Shown here piece by piece: positions 20,426 to 29,565 of a DNA stretch of 52,101 nucleotides; the stretch's first letter is position 1, and each line of letters starts with the position of its first letter. The DNA is from a virus. Location of the stretch: positions 1 to 52,101 of IMG/VR virus record IMGVR_UViG_3300014933_000056. One strand, written 5' to 3'. A model generated the notes under the pieces. That model was not told the origin of the DNA, made no database searches, and saw only the letters and a program-made list of their open reading frames with translations. A program made the position numbers and the translations under genes.

Positions 20426-22890
20426 GGGTTACCTGTTCCGCGAACGTCGCCTGTCTCTATGTTCAACACTACGCGACCCATAAAATAATCGCCGTTAACT
20501 ACGTTGCTGCTAAATTTAAGCCTCATCTCACGACGCTGCTCTTTCATGTCTATCTTGAGGGTAGTAGGATCAAACGGATAAGGATCCGAAGATACGTCCG
20601 TATCATCAGCATAACCCTTACCGGTCACAACTAAATCCATGTGTTCATTCTGAATGAAGTCTGGCTCAACTCGATCAATACGTGTCCACAGGTTGTCACC
20701 CACGCCCTGAGTCGTTCCTACTAAGCCAGCGTTGGTTCCTAGAACATTAGTCTCAAACGATGAATTAATCGCGTTTACATTCGTCAAGTATGTCTGATTA
20801 ACGCCTGATTCATGAATCCACAAAGTATTGTCACCTGTCGAGTTTTTGACATTATCAGCCCAAATAGGCTTAGTGAACACATCAGAAAAGTAACCAGCAG
20901 AACGTCTTGCGCCTAATGCCTCGCCTGCGTCGTACCAGCACTTTTCTCGGACGTTGTAGATGATCGCATCATTGCACTCAGTCGATGTGCCCCGTGGGTA
21001 GAACCACCAAATCTCACCCCATCTTGGAACTTTACTTGCCCATACTTTTTGACGCTGAGCTAGGTTAATCCCGTCAAAGAACCAGTTAAGGTTTTGGACG
21101 TTAGGCACCTCTTGAACCACGCCGTTATACATCAAGAATCGGTCAACGCCGATCCAGTAGAAAATGCCGTCGTACTCAATGACGCATGAGCTAGACAGGA
21201 TAGAAGACTGAGAGCTAATTAAATCGTAGCGCCAGTACAGCGTAGAGTTACCCACGCTCTGAGGCGCATAGGTGACTCGTATAACGCTGTCAAGGCTCCA
21301 GAACAGGCCTGATGGGCTTGTAGTACCACCACGCAATGGCATGCCCTTGACAACCTTATTTGCAGCCACGTTGTTTTCGTTGGCGTCAGCCGATGTCCAA
21401 TTGTTGAAGTCGCCTGCAGCGCAGTTTTTAATCAGACCATAATCCCCATACACGAATAGATATGGGTACAGCATAACTACGCCGCCAGAGATGCTGACAT
21501 TGTTATCAAAGGTCAGAGTATATGAGCCAGTAGATGTAGCTGCATTGCTTAAAGTGGCAGTCCATAGATTTGACGTTATGACCGCTAATGATGAAATTGT
21601 TCCAGTAAAACCAGAACCACCAGCAAGGCTTGGCAAGGTAAACGTATCTTGATAAAGATACCCAGCGCCAAGAGCCGTAACTGTCACCGAGCTTACAGAA
21701 CCGCTTGAAACCACTATTGTTGCCAAACCGCCAGAACCTACACCGCTGGCTCCTACGATTGGCACATTAGTGAACGTACCATTGGTATAAGCAGAACCCA
21801 CAGTATTAATCGCAACCGTACCAATCGTTCCGTACTGCTGCAGGTTAGACGAAACGACCGAAGTGTTCGCCGGTATCCCTGTCCCTGTTACCGTAACCCC
21901 TGCCCCAATAGCAATGTTGGTATTGGCAAACGTGACTAACGTAGAACCTGATGTCAATGTAGCTGTATCAGTAAACACACCTATAGCCGTTAATTCAGTT
22001 CCTGTAAATTCACCAATAAGAGGTCTTGTCTTTAATTGCGAATCGATTGAAGATAAATTAAGGCCGGGGTGGGCAATAAGATTATTGTTGCCTGTACCGT
22101 TGGCGTCGTAGCCAATGTCCATCTGCCATAAAGTATTTGCATTGCTACTGTAAGCAGTATTAGCGGTGATCGTGCCAATAAACGTGCCGTATGTAGGTGT
22201 CACCGATCCTGAGCCAGCTAAGGTACCTGTAGCCGACGCTACGAGCACATCCCCAGCCGTAGGAAGAGTGGTGACTGAGCTAAAGAATGCCTGCCACTCA
22301 GAAAGTATTGTGGTGCCCACCACGGTCACCGTATAGACAGTTCCCTCGCTAATAGACTGTGTCGCAGGCAATCCACCAATGTCTGCCGCTGGCACCACGA
22401 ATAAATCATTCGCTGAATAATTTGTACCTGCAGTGGTAATCGTGATGCTTGATACTTTGTTTGCAGAGACAACCACAGTCAGCAAGCCACCAGTTCCGTA
22501 ACCACTCTCAGTAACAATAGGAACGGATGTATACGTGCCGTTCGTGTAGCCCAAGCCTGATGCGGTGATGCTTACCGTTGATAGTGGCCCCAATATATAA
22601 ACCTGAGTTGGGCCAGTACCGATAGCTTGGTTGTTGTTGATCGTCCACTGCTGAACGCTGTCACTAAATCCTGAGATAACCCACGTCTGCCCGTTCTGCG
22701 AGTTAAGAATTACCCCGCGGCTAATACCCGGCGCATTTAAGAACGCACCGTTGTAACCGCCAATCTTTCTAGGCTTGCCGTACTGAAATCTGACCCATTC
22801 GCCGTCTATGTAGGACGAAGACGCAAAGAGAGTTCCATCCCTCTGTATCCCCGGCCCTACTTGTAGAACAGCAACTTTTTGGGTAGCCAT
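20422..22890 (-). CDS. P22 gp10-like packaged-DNA stabilisation/tail protein
   Basis: An 822-residue protein. The start (LQVGPGIQRDGTLFASSSYIDGEWVRFQYGKPRKIGGYNGAF) and the later segments (YDGIFYWIGVDRFLMYNGVVQEVPN, INLAQRQKVWASKVPRWGEIWWFYPRG, NVREKCWYDAGE) are those of the phage stabilisation family that closes the portal channel and anchors the tail spike or needle. Two Gly/Thr-rich insertions break the core (about 110-185 and 350-430). Both carry GYTNGTYTSVPIV or AYTNGTFTNVPIV followed by GTGGLLTVVVS or GSGGLATIVVS. They look like surface-exposed beta domains. TAATG coupling with the next gene. Confidence 0.75.
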   Translation of the reverse strand: MATQKVAVLQVGPGIQRDGTLFASSSYIDGEWVRFQYGKPRKIGGYNGAFLNAPGISRGVILNSQNGQTWVISGFSDSVQQWTINNNQAIGTGPTQVYILGPLSTVSITASGLGYTNGTYTSVPIVTESGYGTGGLLTVVVSANKVSSITITTAGTNYSANDLFVVPAADIGGLPATQSISEGTVYTVTVVGTTILSEWQAFFSSVTTLPTAGDVLVASATGTLAGSGSVTPTYGTFIGTITANTAYSSNANTLWQMDIGYDANGTGNNNLIAHPGLNLSSIDSQLKTRPLIGEFTGTELTAIGVFTDTATLTSGSTLVTFANTNIAIGAGVTVTGTGIPANTSVVSSNLQQYGTIGTVAINTVGSAYTNGTFTNVPIVGASGVGSGGLATIVVSSGSVSSVTVTALGAGYLYQDTFTLPSLAGGSGFTGTISSLAVITSNLWTATLSNAATSTGSYTLTFDNNVSISGGVVMLYPYLFVYGDYGLIKNCAAGDFNNWTSADANENNVAANKVVKGMPLRGGTTSPSGLFWSLDSVIRVTYAPQSVGNSTLYWRYDLISSQSSILSSSCVIEYDGIFYWIGVDRFLMYNGVVQEVPNVQNLNWFFDGINLAQRQKVWASKVPRWGEIWWFYPRGTSTECNDAIIYNVREKCWYDAGEALGARRSAGYFSDVFTKPIWADNVKNSTGDNTLWIHESGVNQTYLTNVNAINSSFETNVLGTNAGLVGTTQGVGDNLWTRIDRVEPDFIQNEHMDLVVTGKGYADDTDVSSDPYPFDPTTLKIDMKEQRREMRLKFSSNVVNGDYFMGRVVLNIETGDVRGTGNP

Positions 22891-24200
22891 TAAAACGTCC
22901 CGCCTTGTATACCTACAGTCAGAAGTAAACCTACCGAGCTAAGCGATCCTACTGATTGACCTGAAACAGCAAAGTTGATGCTTCCAGAGCCTGATGAATA
23001 TAAACCTGTCGTAATGTCAGCAAACGTCAACGAAGGCGCCGCCGCTGATCCGTTGGCTAATTGCAGTGACGTAATCGAGCTTAACGTACCTGAGCTTGCG
23101 TTATATAGGTCTGTACCATCACTAATGATGATCAATGCCTGATTAGCAGGGATCGCAATCGTAGTGCCTAAAGCAGCCGTTCCAGAGGTATTCGTGACAC
23201 CAAAGGTCAGCGTGTAACCGCCTGTAGTCAGGTTCCTGATAGAGTAAATCTGAACCGTCTGTGGCAGCAAAACCAATAAGTTTGCCGATAACGTGCCGGT
23301 AAACTCTTGAATCACGTTCTTCGCAAACGCCGCTGACATCTGATAAGGAGATGTAAGCGCAGGCGAGTTTACGTTAACGATTAACTGCGTGTAGTTAAAT
23401 ACATTGGTCTGAGCCAACGCATAGGTGTACCAATACGTACCGTCAGTGGTAAATATGCTGGAGTTGGCAATCTGAATCTGTACTGTTGACGATCCACCGG
23501 GAGTTGAGCCTCCGGGATTAGATGGGTCAATTAAATTTGTATATCCGGTACCAACTGCAGATACAGTCAAAATACCTGTGCCGTTATTTTTAAGAGCAAT
23601 AAACCAACCAGCACCAACACTAGCTGGGTCAGGCAAAATAACTGTACCTACACCACCACTCCACGAAAACAAATTTGCTCTATCGGTCACTAAAAACGTA
23701 TATGCACTTGAGAGAGTACGAACAGGCGTATTTTCAGCAAGAGTATTGTTGATCGCTATTAAACCGTTACCTGCAAGAGCACCAGCCGTAGCCGACGAAG
23801 TACCAATACCCATGGCAATGCTTGCCCACGTACCATTGACGGTGCTGTTATTGGTTAGGTAGATGTAATAGGTATTGGAGTTTGCACCCGAAGACGATAT
23901 CGGGATGTTGACAATGACAGTTCCAGAGTTATCCGTTACGTTGAATGCAAACTGACCACTTCCACCTACGTTGCGAACGATGATTGCTTGACCTACAGAT
24001 ACCTGCGTTGCCGGTGGCATCAATAAATTTAAGCTGCCAGCAGTCGCAGTTACCTCAATGATGTTTGCCGCGACGTTGTTTGATGATGTGCCATTAATAG
24101 GCCAACTTAGTGTCGTGCTAGTGCTTATCGTCAGGCTTTCATACGCAACCTGCGATGGGCTAATTGTTTGGCCTGTGTATGGCGAAGTATAAGTTGTCAT
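22890..24200 (-). CDS. Tail fibre/appendage protein, 436 aa
   Basis: The composition is Ser/Thr/Gly/Asn-rich with repeated short beta strands, typical of trimeric beta-structured fibres (ESLTISTSTTLSWPINGTSSNNVAANIIEVTATAG). It ends with LLLTVGIQGGTF, resembling the end of the 97-residue fibre protein at 30332 (GITGGISGGTF). It lies between the gp4-like and gp10-like tail genes, so attachment to the tail is likely. No catalytic domain seen. Confidence 0.6.
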   Translation of the reverse strand: MTTYTSPYTGQTISPSQVAYESLTISTSTTLSWPINGTSSNNVAANIIEVTATAGSLNLLMPPATQVSVGQAIIVRNVGGSGQFAFNVTDNSGTVIVNIPISSSGANSNTYYIYLTNNSTVNGTWASIAMGIGTSSATAGALAGNGLIAINNTLAENTPVRTLSSAYTFLVTDRANLFSWSGGVGTVILPDPASVGAGWFIALKNNGTGILTVSAVGTGYTNLIDPSNPGGSTPGGSSTVQIQIANSSIFTTDGTYWYTYALAQTNVFNYTQLIVNVNSPALTSPYQMSAAFAKNVIQEFTGTLSANLLVLLPQTVQIYSIRNLTTGGYTLTFGVTNTSGTAALGTTIAIPANQALIIISDGTDLYNASSGTLSSITSLQLANGSAAAPSLTFADITTGLYSSGSGSINFAVSGQSVGSLSSVGLLLTVGIQGGTF

Positions 24201-24205
24201 TTTGA

Positions 24206-24853
24206 TTATCCGTTATCCGCAACAACAGCCTGACGATCAGGAATCCTAGAGATATCCTCGTCTCTTAGAGACTTGATGGCTTCCATGTATTTCTGCTGAA
24301 AGATTTGCCGCTGATCATTTTTAAGGAAAGGCATCGCCTGCAATAGCGTGCCGTACAGCATGGCATTTGGCGCATTCTGTGTCAGCCAGTTCGTCTGATT
24401 GCTTGTGCTTAATGGCTCAATACGCTCGTAGTAAAGAACCTCAAATGTGTATGCCTGATCGGGAGTAGGCGATAGATACCACCAATCCCAGCTCGTATCG
24501 GAGTAATACAGAGGTGGGCCAGTAATTAAATTACTCTGAGAATAATTAATCAGGTACTCATACTTGCGAAGCAGTAGGGGATTCTTGTTGCCGCTGGCAT
24601 CCGTATAGTTGACCGAAACAGTCTTGCGCCACCGAGCTGGCTTAGGCAGGTTTGGGCTACCGGCATTCATAACCGACTCAGCAACCTGTAATTGCCCCAA
24701 GGTTTTGATCTCTTGAGCAATCTCAAATTCAGCTAATGTGATGAACGTAGGGATGGCATTGATCGTCGCCTGATCAGACCTCTCTAGATACTGAAGGACG
24801 TAATAGGTCAGACTGTCATAAGTCATCACCCACGATGGTATGTTTGTAGCCAT
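24206..24853 (-). CDS. Head-tail adaptor, P22 gp4/T7 gp11-like
   Basis: This 215-residue protein starts IPSWVMTYDSLTYYVLQYLERSDQATINAIPTFITLAEFEIAQEIK and continues RWRKTVSVNYTDASG. The middle GPPLYYSDTSWDWWYLSPTPDQAYTFEVLYYERI and the end PNAMLYGTLLQAMPFLKNDQRQIFQQKYMEAI match the adaptor family below the portal. The helical N-terminus and beta-rich middle agree. The gene includes a palindrome copy (24521-24535). GGGGA precedes the ATG. Good family confidence. Confidence 0.75.
   Translation of the reverse strand: MATNIPSWVMTYDSLTYYVLQYLERSDQATINAIPTFITLAEFEIAQEIKTLGQLQVAESVMNAGSPNLPKPARWRKTVSVNYTDASGNKNPLLLRKYEYLINYSQSNLITGPPLYYSDTSWDWWYLSPTPDQAYTFEVLYYERIEPLSTSNQTNWLTQNAPNAMLYGTLLQAMPFLKNDQRQIFQQKYMEAIKSLRDEDISRIPDRQAVVADNG
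24521..24535. repeat. Dispersed palindrome, copy 2
   Basis: AGTAATTAAATTACT inside the gp4-like tail adaptor gene, again read as Ser-Asn-Leu-Ile-Thr. It is identical to copies 1 and 5. Confidence 0.8.
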
Positions 24854-24910
24854 TTTTTCCCCGTTAATTCGCCTATTTTCCCATCAGGTTGACAATCTCA
24901 CAAGGTCACT

Positions 24911-25390
24911 TTAATTGGATAAATATAAGGCTCTTTCGTCCTTTCGACGGTTTTCTAAGCCTTTTAAAACTTTACCCGCAGCCTTGCAATACTTCAAAAA
25001 CTCATCTGCTGCGCCTTCATAATCACCGCGATTATGGCGTTGTCTGAGTGTGCTGCGCTGTAAAGTTCCAAGCCCAACATTAAATGAGAAGCTGACAAGA
25101 GCGTCCAGCCAGCCTTGGCGAGAGCTAGCATTAGGACAATAGTTAAGAACTCCGCGCTCGAACCTTTCAAGGTCTTTAGCAAGAATGGCATTTACCTCTT
25201 CCATAGTAAAAGTTTTGTCCCAACCTTCTGGACAAGGCAAACCTACTCGATCTTCAATCTTCAGCTTGCCGTGATTAGGGTCTATTACATGCCCCACCCC
25301 AATCGTCCACAGCTTAGCTGGACATTGATACGGCTTTAGTCGCACACCTTCGTGGTGGGCGATCATTTTTAAAGCCTTTGCGCTGATCAT
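24911..25390 (-). CDS. Endolysin, GH24 lysozyme
   Basis: This 159-residue protein has the T4/P22-type lysozyme core. MIAHHEGVRLKPYQCPAKLWTIGVGH gives Glu14, Cys23 and Thr29 in the E-8-C-5-T spacing (Cys replaces the usual Asp), followed by the GxGH motif. It cleaves glycan strands of peptidoglycan. No signal peptide or SAR helix is visible, so a holin is needed for export. Later segments (LVSFSFNVGLGTLQRSTL, ALYLSN) match the family. It overlaps the 3TM holin-like gene by 4 bases in a clear lysis cassette. Confidence 0.88.
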   Translation of the reverse strand: MISAKALKMIAHHEGVRLKPYQCPAKLWTIGVGHVIDPNHGKLKIEDRVGLPCPEGWDKTFTMEEVNAILAKDLERFERGVLNYCPNASSRQGWLDALVSFSFNVGLGTLQRSTLRQRHNRGDYEGAADEFLKYCKAAGKVLKGLENRRKDERALYLSN

Positions 25391-25902
25391 TTTCCAAATG
25401 CCCTGCCGCCAAAGTGGAACGCTATAATCGAAGCAAACAACGCCTGAGTCTCGTCATCCCATAGCTGGTCAGCTAAAGCGTTAAAGTCTGTACCGCTTGT
25501 CAGCCCTTTGTAAGCCAACACAACGTCAATGCCCACTAATAGGAAGAAGAACCCATAAGTAATTACTGGGCGAACTGAAGCGCGAAGGTCTTTCATCCAC
25601 TGTGATGTGCCCTCGTTTAGCGACATGTCGTGGGCGTAGATTGCTTGCATTTCAGACTGCTGTGCATCGATTAACGAGACTTTCTCCGCAGAAGCGGTTT
25701 GCGTCTTTATCTCATCTAGCTTAATTGCTTCGATCTGTTGTTGGGCTGCGTACCCTGCGGCGGCTAGTTGCAGTTCTCGTTCAGTTTGCATCTGAGCTAG
25801 TTTTAGCTCATGGGACTTATCTTGCCTATCTTGGAAAAAGTCGAGTATTTTGGGTAAGCCACCCATCAAAAACGACACCAATGTTGAGAAGATCGTAAGC
25901 AT
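25387..25902 (-). CDS. 3TM holin-like membrane protein
   Basis: Start set at 25902 (MLTIFSTLVSFLMGGLPKILDF), with AGGGGGAATA upstream; a longer frame to 26073 overlaps the neighbour gene. The 171-residue protein has an N-terminal hydrophobic segment, a long helical soluble part (SHELKLAQMQTERELQLAAAGYAAQQQIE...) and TM helices near VRPVITYGFFFLLVGIDVVLAY and ALFASIIAFHFGGR. This architecture matches the 3-TM holins associated with gene-transfer agents and phages. It precedes the endolysin, as expected. Confidence 0.75.
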   Translation of the reverse strand: MLTIFSTLVSFLMGGLPKILDFFQDRQDKSHELKLAQMQTERELQLAAAGYAAQQQIEAIKLDEIKTQTASAEKVSLIDAQQSEMQAIYAHDMSLNEGTSQWMKDLRASVRPVITYGFFFLLVGIDVVLAYKGLTSGTDFNALADQLWDDETQALFASIIAFHFGGRAFGK

Positions 25903-26195
25903 TATTCCCCCTGTATTTCTAAAAGAATTTTGGCGCGTAACTCGCGCATCTTCTTTGTTTCTTCCATTGCTCTGATGGTTGCGTTGTTCATGTCCATGTA
26001 CATAACTCCAAGTGCTGGAAGTACAATCACTAACACAACACACACCACAAGGACGGCAAAGAAAACTGTCCATGAAACGTGTGACTCATCCTTATCAGAA
26101 TCATTACCCACAGGAACCACGCTATTACGAACGCTACTGCTAAAAGTGAAGTCAGTTGTTCTCTTAGCTTCTTTCTTATCTTTGCTCGTCGCCAT
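25902..26195 (-). CDS. Single-pass membrane protein of the lysis cassette
   Basis: A 97-residue protein with a charged N-terminus, one strong TM (WTVFFAVLVVCVVLVIVLPALGVMY, about 42-66) and a helical charged tail (RAMEETKKMRELRAKILLEIQ). This is the layout of an inner-membrane spanin or an antiholin. It overlaps the preceding gene by 166 bases in another frame and its stop overlaps the holin start (TAATG). The role is inferred from layout and position. Confidence 0.55.
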   Translation of the reverse strand: MATSKDKKEAKRTTDFTFSSSVRNSVVPVGNDSDKDESHVSWTVFFAVLVVCVVLVIVLPALGVMYMDMNNATIRAMEETKKMRELRAKILLEIQGE

Positions 26196-26743
26196 TTAGC
26201 CACCTGCGCTTGTCTGAGTTCTTCGGCATGTGCTGCATTCTGCTCGGAGACAATACGCTCCCACATAGCTTCAAACTTACCCCAAAGTGACCCGAGTTCT
26301 GGGGGTGACCTATAGATCATGTTTTCACGTATTTCCGCAAGCATCGCATCAAGTCTAGCGGTGATAATGATCCTACGCAAAGCACGACGTCCTATACTTT
26401 CTTCCCCTTTATAAACTTTCTTGCTTGATAGTTCTTCCTGCAATAACGCCTTACTTAAAGCGTCGTAGGCATCCATCAAAATGCCAAGCTGGTTCCCAAT
26501 TTCGCTAAACACATCATTGGGGTCAGTCTTGGCTATTTCTTGCACCCTCTGCACCTCAGCGTTGTACTGCATCTTCTGCTGAGGTGTTGGATCTACTATC
26601 TTGTGATACTGCTCTTTTAGGTCTTTGAGTACGTAGCTAACATCTCCGCTTGCACTCTTTATGTCCTTATAGAGCTGCGTGGCTTTTTTAACCCCTAAAA
26701 CTGCAGCATTGGCAACCGCGAGTAATGTAAGCGGATCAACAAT
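26030..26743 (-). CDS. Membrane-anchored helical protein, probably from a rare ATT start
   Basis: From the ATG at 26572 the protein has 180 residues, but the frame stays open for 57 more codons. They read IVDPLTLLAVANAAVLGVKK, ATQLYKDIKSASGDVSYVLKDLKEQYHK and so on, which looks like a conserved phage N-terminus. No ATG, GTG or TTG lies in it. ATT at 26743, just after the upstream stop and preceded by AGG, is the best candidate start. The rest is a long helical body with a C-terminal TM (LTSLLAVAFVIAWFLWVMILI). Similar helical proteins sit in phage lysis regions. It shares 166 bases with the next gene. Confidence 0.55.
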   Translation of the reverse strand: MVDPLTLLAVANAAVLGVKKATQLYKDIKSASGDVSYVLKDLKEQYHKIVDPTPQQKMQYNAEVQRVQEIAKTDPNDVFSEIGNQLGILMDAYDALSKALLQEELSSKKVYKGEESIGRRALRRIIITARLDAMLAEIRENMIYRSPPELGSLWGKFEAMWERIVSEQNAAHAEELRQAQVAKWRRAKIRKKLREQLTSLLAVAFVIAWFLWVMILIRMSHTFHGQFSLPSLWCVLC

Positions 26744-26744
26744 T

Positions 26745-26942
26745 TTATAAGCCTAAAAGTTTCTTCACGAACTCAGCAGCAACGCCGGGGCCTAGTAAAA
26801 CAAGAACCATCACTGCATAAATCAGATACTCAATCTTCTGCATACGGTCTGAACCCTTATCCAGACTGTCTTTGATGTTCCCGTAACGCTCAGTGCATAT
26901 AGCCTCATGCACAGCTAAGCGTGTATCTGTATTGTCAGCCAT
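26745..26942 (-). CDS. Small membrane protein, holin/haemolysin XhlA-like
   Basis: The 65-residue protein reads AVHEAICTERYGNIKDSLDKGSDRMQKIEYLIYAVMVLVLLGPGVAAEFVKKLLGL in outline: a helical soluble part and one C-terminal TM. Such proteins are common next to phage lysis genes. It overlaps the previous gene by 8 bases. Its precise role (holin, antiholin or anchor) is not settled by sequence. Confidence 0.65.
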   Translation of the reverse strand: MADNTDTRLAVHEAICTERYGNIKDSLDKGSDRMQKIEYLIYAVMVLVLLGPGVAAEFVKKLLGL

Positions 26943-27102
26943 TTACGACCTCTGGCTCTTCTGTATTCGCAGCAGAAATTTGCGGTATAGCTTGATTATG
27001 AATAGATTGAATTAACGGTGCTGATTGGGTGTAAGGAAGCTGCCCTAAAGCCGTCAACAGAGCGTTAATCTCATCAATCGTAAATTTTAATTTAATGTCC
27101 AT
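26935..27102 (-). CDS. Conserved small phage protein, 55 aa
   Basis: The sequence MDIKLKFTIDEINALLTALG followed by QLPYTQSAPLIQSI matches a family of small phage proteins ('LTxEEVNxVLxALGxLPYxQVxxLI'). The family is usually encoded between tail and lysis genes. It overlaps the next gene by 8 bases. No function is known. Confidence 0.65.
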   Translation of the reverse strand: MDIKLKFTIDEINALLTALGQLPYTQSAPLIQSIHNQAIPQISAANTEEPEVVNG

Positions 27103-27103
27103 A

Positions 27104-27388
27104 TTAGATTGACTGCGAAGTTAGAGCGTTTAAATCAGCGCTAGTTAACGCTGGCAACGAGTCTGTAGTTAATTCTGTTTCTTGCGGCAATGAAAATTCC
27201 ACCCATTTTTGTTCGGATTGATTCCATGAACAATCAGCCCAAGGTTTAGGGTCACGGATTACCCAACCCGGTGGATACCACCAAACAACTTCTTTACCTT
27301 CGGGGCATTCAGGCGCATCAGGCACTTCAATCCATCCTTCTGTGCCATCCGTTTCAGGTTTTGGTATAGAACCGTTTTTAGAAAACAT
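27104..27388 (-). CDS. Hypothetical tail-region protein, 94 aa
   Basis: The protein is Pro/Trp/Glu-rich (EGWIEVPDAPECPEGKEVVWWYPPGWVIRDPKP). Its C-terminal part is ELTTDSLPALTSADLNALTSQSI, a short motif often ending phage tail accessory proteins. AAGGTGAC precedes the ATG. It lies directly after the LamG-type tail protein, so it may be its chaperone or partner. Confidence 0.55.
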   Translation of the reverse strand: MFSKNGSIPKPETDGTEGWIEVPDAPECPEGKEVVWWYPPGWVIRDPKPWADCSWNQSEQKWVEFSLPQETELTTDSLPALTSADLNALTSQSI

Positions 27389-27396
27389 AAGTCACC

Positions 27397-29565
27397 TTAT
27401 TGAATCGGGAATGCTGCGGTTGGAGTTGTGATAGTTCTTGCGTATTTAGTTACTCTAACCTCATCAAGATAACCATTTAAAGCACTCCCAGCAACTCTAT
27501 CTGCGCCAACATATAATCCATTAGTTTGGTTAAAATTATCTGTTACAGCACCACCACTTGTAGCATCAACTGAACCATTTAAATAAACTTTTAAGTTACC
27601 TGTTGCGCTTCCTGAACGAACTACAGCAAAGTAATACCACGTAGTAGCTGCTAAAGAAGTAGCTCCAGTAAGTGCAGTAGCTGTATAACTAAACTGAAGT
27701 TTATTACCTGATGTTACATTTACAGACCATCCTGTGCTTGCTGCACCTTTACTTATAATTCCATAAGCAACGCCAGTGGCAGATAAATATACCCATCCTT
27801 CAATAGTAAAATCACCAGTACCTAATTGAAGATTAGGAGAGTCCGGAATTAATAACCAATCCCCAGTACCATCAAAATACATCGACGTTGTTCCAAACTT
27901 AGCCTGTGTCGTGCTTACCTGTGCATTGCCTACAGTCTCTAGTACATTCTTAGCAGCAGAGTCGTATATACCGGCGTTGGTGTAGTTGAGGAGTAATGAC
28001 GTATTAGTAATTGCTGTAACAGGAGCAGTAGGCAAGGTTAACGAACTTCCTGTTCCATAAGGATTCGCTCCTTTTATTAGTCTGCAATTTGATAGATAAC
28101 CATTAGTTCCAGCAATTACCTGCATATCCCCTTGCGCATAACTAACCGTATATGACGTATTGGTGGCTACTCTTGTTCCATTAACATATAAACCGCCAGT
28201 TGTTCCTGTTCTGGTAGCGCAAATGTGATACCACTGATTTACAGTTAAAGTTAAACTAGCTGACATGTCATCAGCAGTATTTGCTCTGCTTATTGCTAAA
28301 GTACCAGTTTTATATCGAAGGACAACAGCGCCATTAGTTGTGCTTCCAAAAAACTCACCAGAAAGTCCACCACCTGCCGCAGTTCCTACGAAATAAATCC
28401 AACATTCAATAGAAAAATCACCAGTCCCCAAAGCAAAAGCAGCATTGCTAGCAGCAACTATAGAATCCCCACTACCATCAAAATACCCAGACCCGCCAAC
28501 CACATCTGGTGTCCATTGCAGCGCAGGAGCAAAAGGGCCGAAGGCTTGGACGGATGTAGAACCTGAAGGGGTAACTGTTGAAGCATTAGAACTATTGTCT
28601 TTAAAACGATTATCTTGGAATGTAAGTAACTGGCAGCTAGTTGCACCCTGACTTGTTGTGGTCAATGGTATTGTGCTTGGTGTAAATGTGCTTGTATATA
28701 CAGCAGATTTACAAATACGATAATTGCTAAAATAACCGATAAAATCTTGCGATGTGTCTGTAGGAAGCCTAGCCAAATATAAATTAGCGCAATTTGGAAA
28801 CGCAGCAGATTTACTAGCAGAACTTAAAGCAGTTCCGTTTTGATAAACAGTTACTGTTCCGCTACTGCGTACAAATGCCACATGAGTCCATTTATTTAAA
28901 TAATTGCTGAACGCAGTAAAAAGAGTTCCACTTCCGCCAAATTCCATATAAGGCTGTCTTGCGCCTGATGAGCCGCTTGTCATTGAGATAGTTAATACAC
29001 CAGCCCCAGGTAAACCTGCAAAAGCGCGTGAACCACTATCATCTGTGCAATACATCCAAAATTCTATAGTGAAATCACCAGTAGAAATTGCATAATCAGA
29101 ATTGTTTAATTGACAGTATGAACTTGTTGTATTGTATATTCCCCAACCTGTTTGACTAAACGGAGTAAATGTTCCCTGCGTAGTATTACCGTTTCTAGTA
29201 ATCGGAAAGCCAGTAGCCGTAATGGTTGTGCTAGATACTGTCTGCGATGCGCTTACTGTATAAGTTCCTATTCCGCCTGTACCAGTACCTAATGCTGTAA
29301 CCGTTGTTCCAGCCGTTACACCAGTTCCAGTTATTCCAGTGCCCACGACAATAGTACCTGAAGTTATGGCACTAACAGTCATAACCGTAGTGGTAATCGA
29401 CGCAGTAAATACCGCTTGATTAGCAGAATCTAAAAAAGTATTGTTCTGTGCGCCGTTAGTCGTTGTTGTATTTAGCAGCAACGTGACTAAATAAAAATAG
29501 GCGTCCGTTACTACCGCAGCAGCCGAACTAAAAGACGCTAACAATCCCTGAACAATGCCACTCAT
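27397..29565 (-). CDS. Tail/receptor-binding protein with three LamG-like domains
   Basis: Start set at 29565 ([12 protein letters not shown]), with GGAG upstream and TAATG coupling; a longer frame to 29595 has no site. The 722-residue protein has three concanavalin/LamG-like lectin domains. Each starts with a variant of [10 protein letters not shown] ([30 protein letters not shown]) and contains [10 protein letters not shown] or [11 protein letters not shown], and ends with [11 protein letters not shown]-like or [10 protein letters not shown] elements. These beta-sandwich domains bind carbohydrate. The protein probably recognises a host surface glycan. Confidence 0.8.
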   Translation of the reverse strand: MSGIVQGLLASFSSAAAVVTDAYFYLVTLLLNTTTTNGAQNNTFLDSANQAVFTASITTTVMTVSAITSGTIVVGTGITGTGVTAGTTVTALGTGTGGIGTYTVSASQTVSSTTITATGFPITRNGNTTQGTFTPFSQTGWGIYNTTSSYCQLNNSDYAISTGDFTIEFWMYCTDDSGSRAFAGLPGAGVLTISMTSGSSGARQPYMEFGGSGTLFTAFSNYLNKWTHVAFVRSSGTVTVYQNGTALSSASKSAAFPNCANLYLARLPTDTSQDFIGYFSNYRICKSAVYTSTFTPSTIPLTTTSQGATSCQLLTFQDNRFKDNSSNASTVTPSGSTSVQAFGPFAPALQWTPDVVGGSGYFDGSGDSIVAASNAAFALGTGDFSIECWIYFVGTAAGGGLSGEFFGSTTNGAVVLRYKTGTLAISRANTADDMSASLTLTVNQWYHICATRTGTTGGLYVNGTRVATNTSYTVSYAQGDMQVIAGTNGYLSNCRLIKGANPYGTGSSLTLPTAPVTAITNTSLLLNYTNAGIYDSAAKNVLETVGNAQVSTTQAKFGTTSMYFDGTGDWLLIPDSPNLQLGTGDFTIEGWVYLSATGVAYGIISKGAASTGWSVNVTSGNKLQFSYTATALTGATSLAATTWYYFAVVRSGSATGNLKVYLNGSVDATSGGAVTDNFNQTNGLYVGADRVAGSALNGYLDEVRVTKYARTITTPTAAFPIQ

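Noticed and set aside
21863-22111. Rightward Pro/Val-rich frame opposite a tail gene
   Set aside because: Typical mirror image of Thr/Gly/Val-rich fibre coding; several such frames exist opposite the fibre genes.
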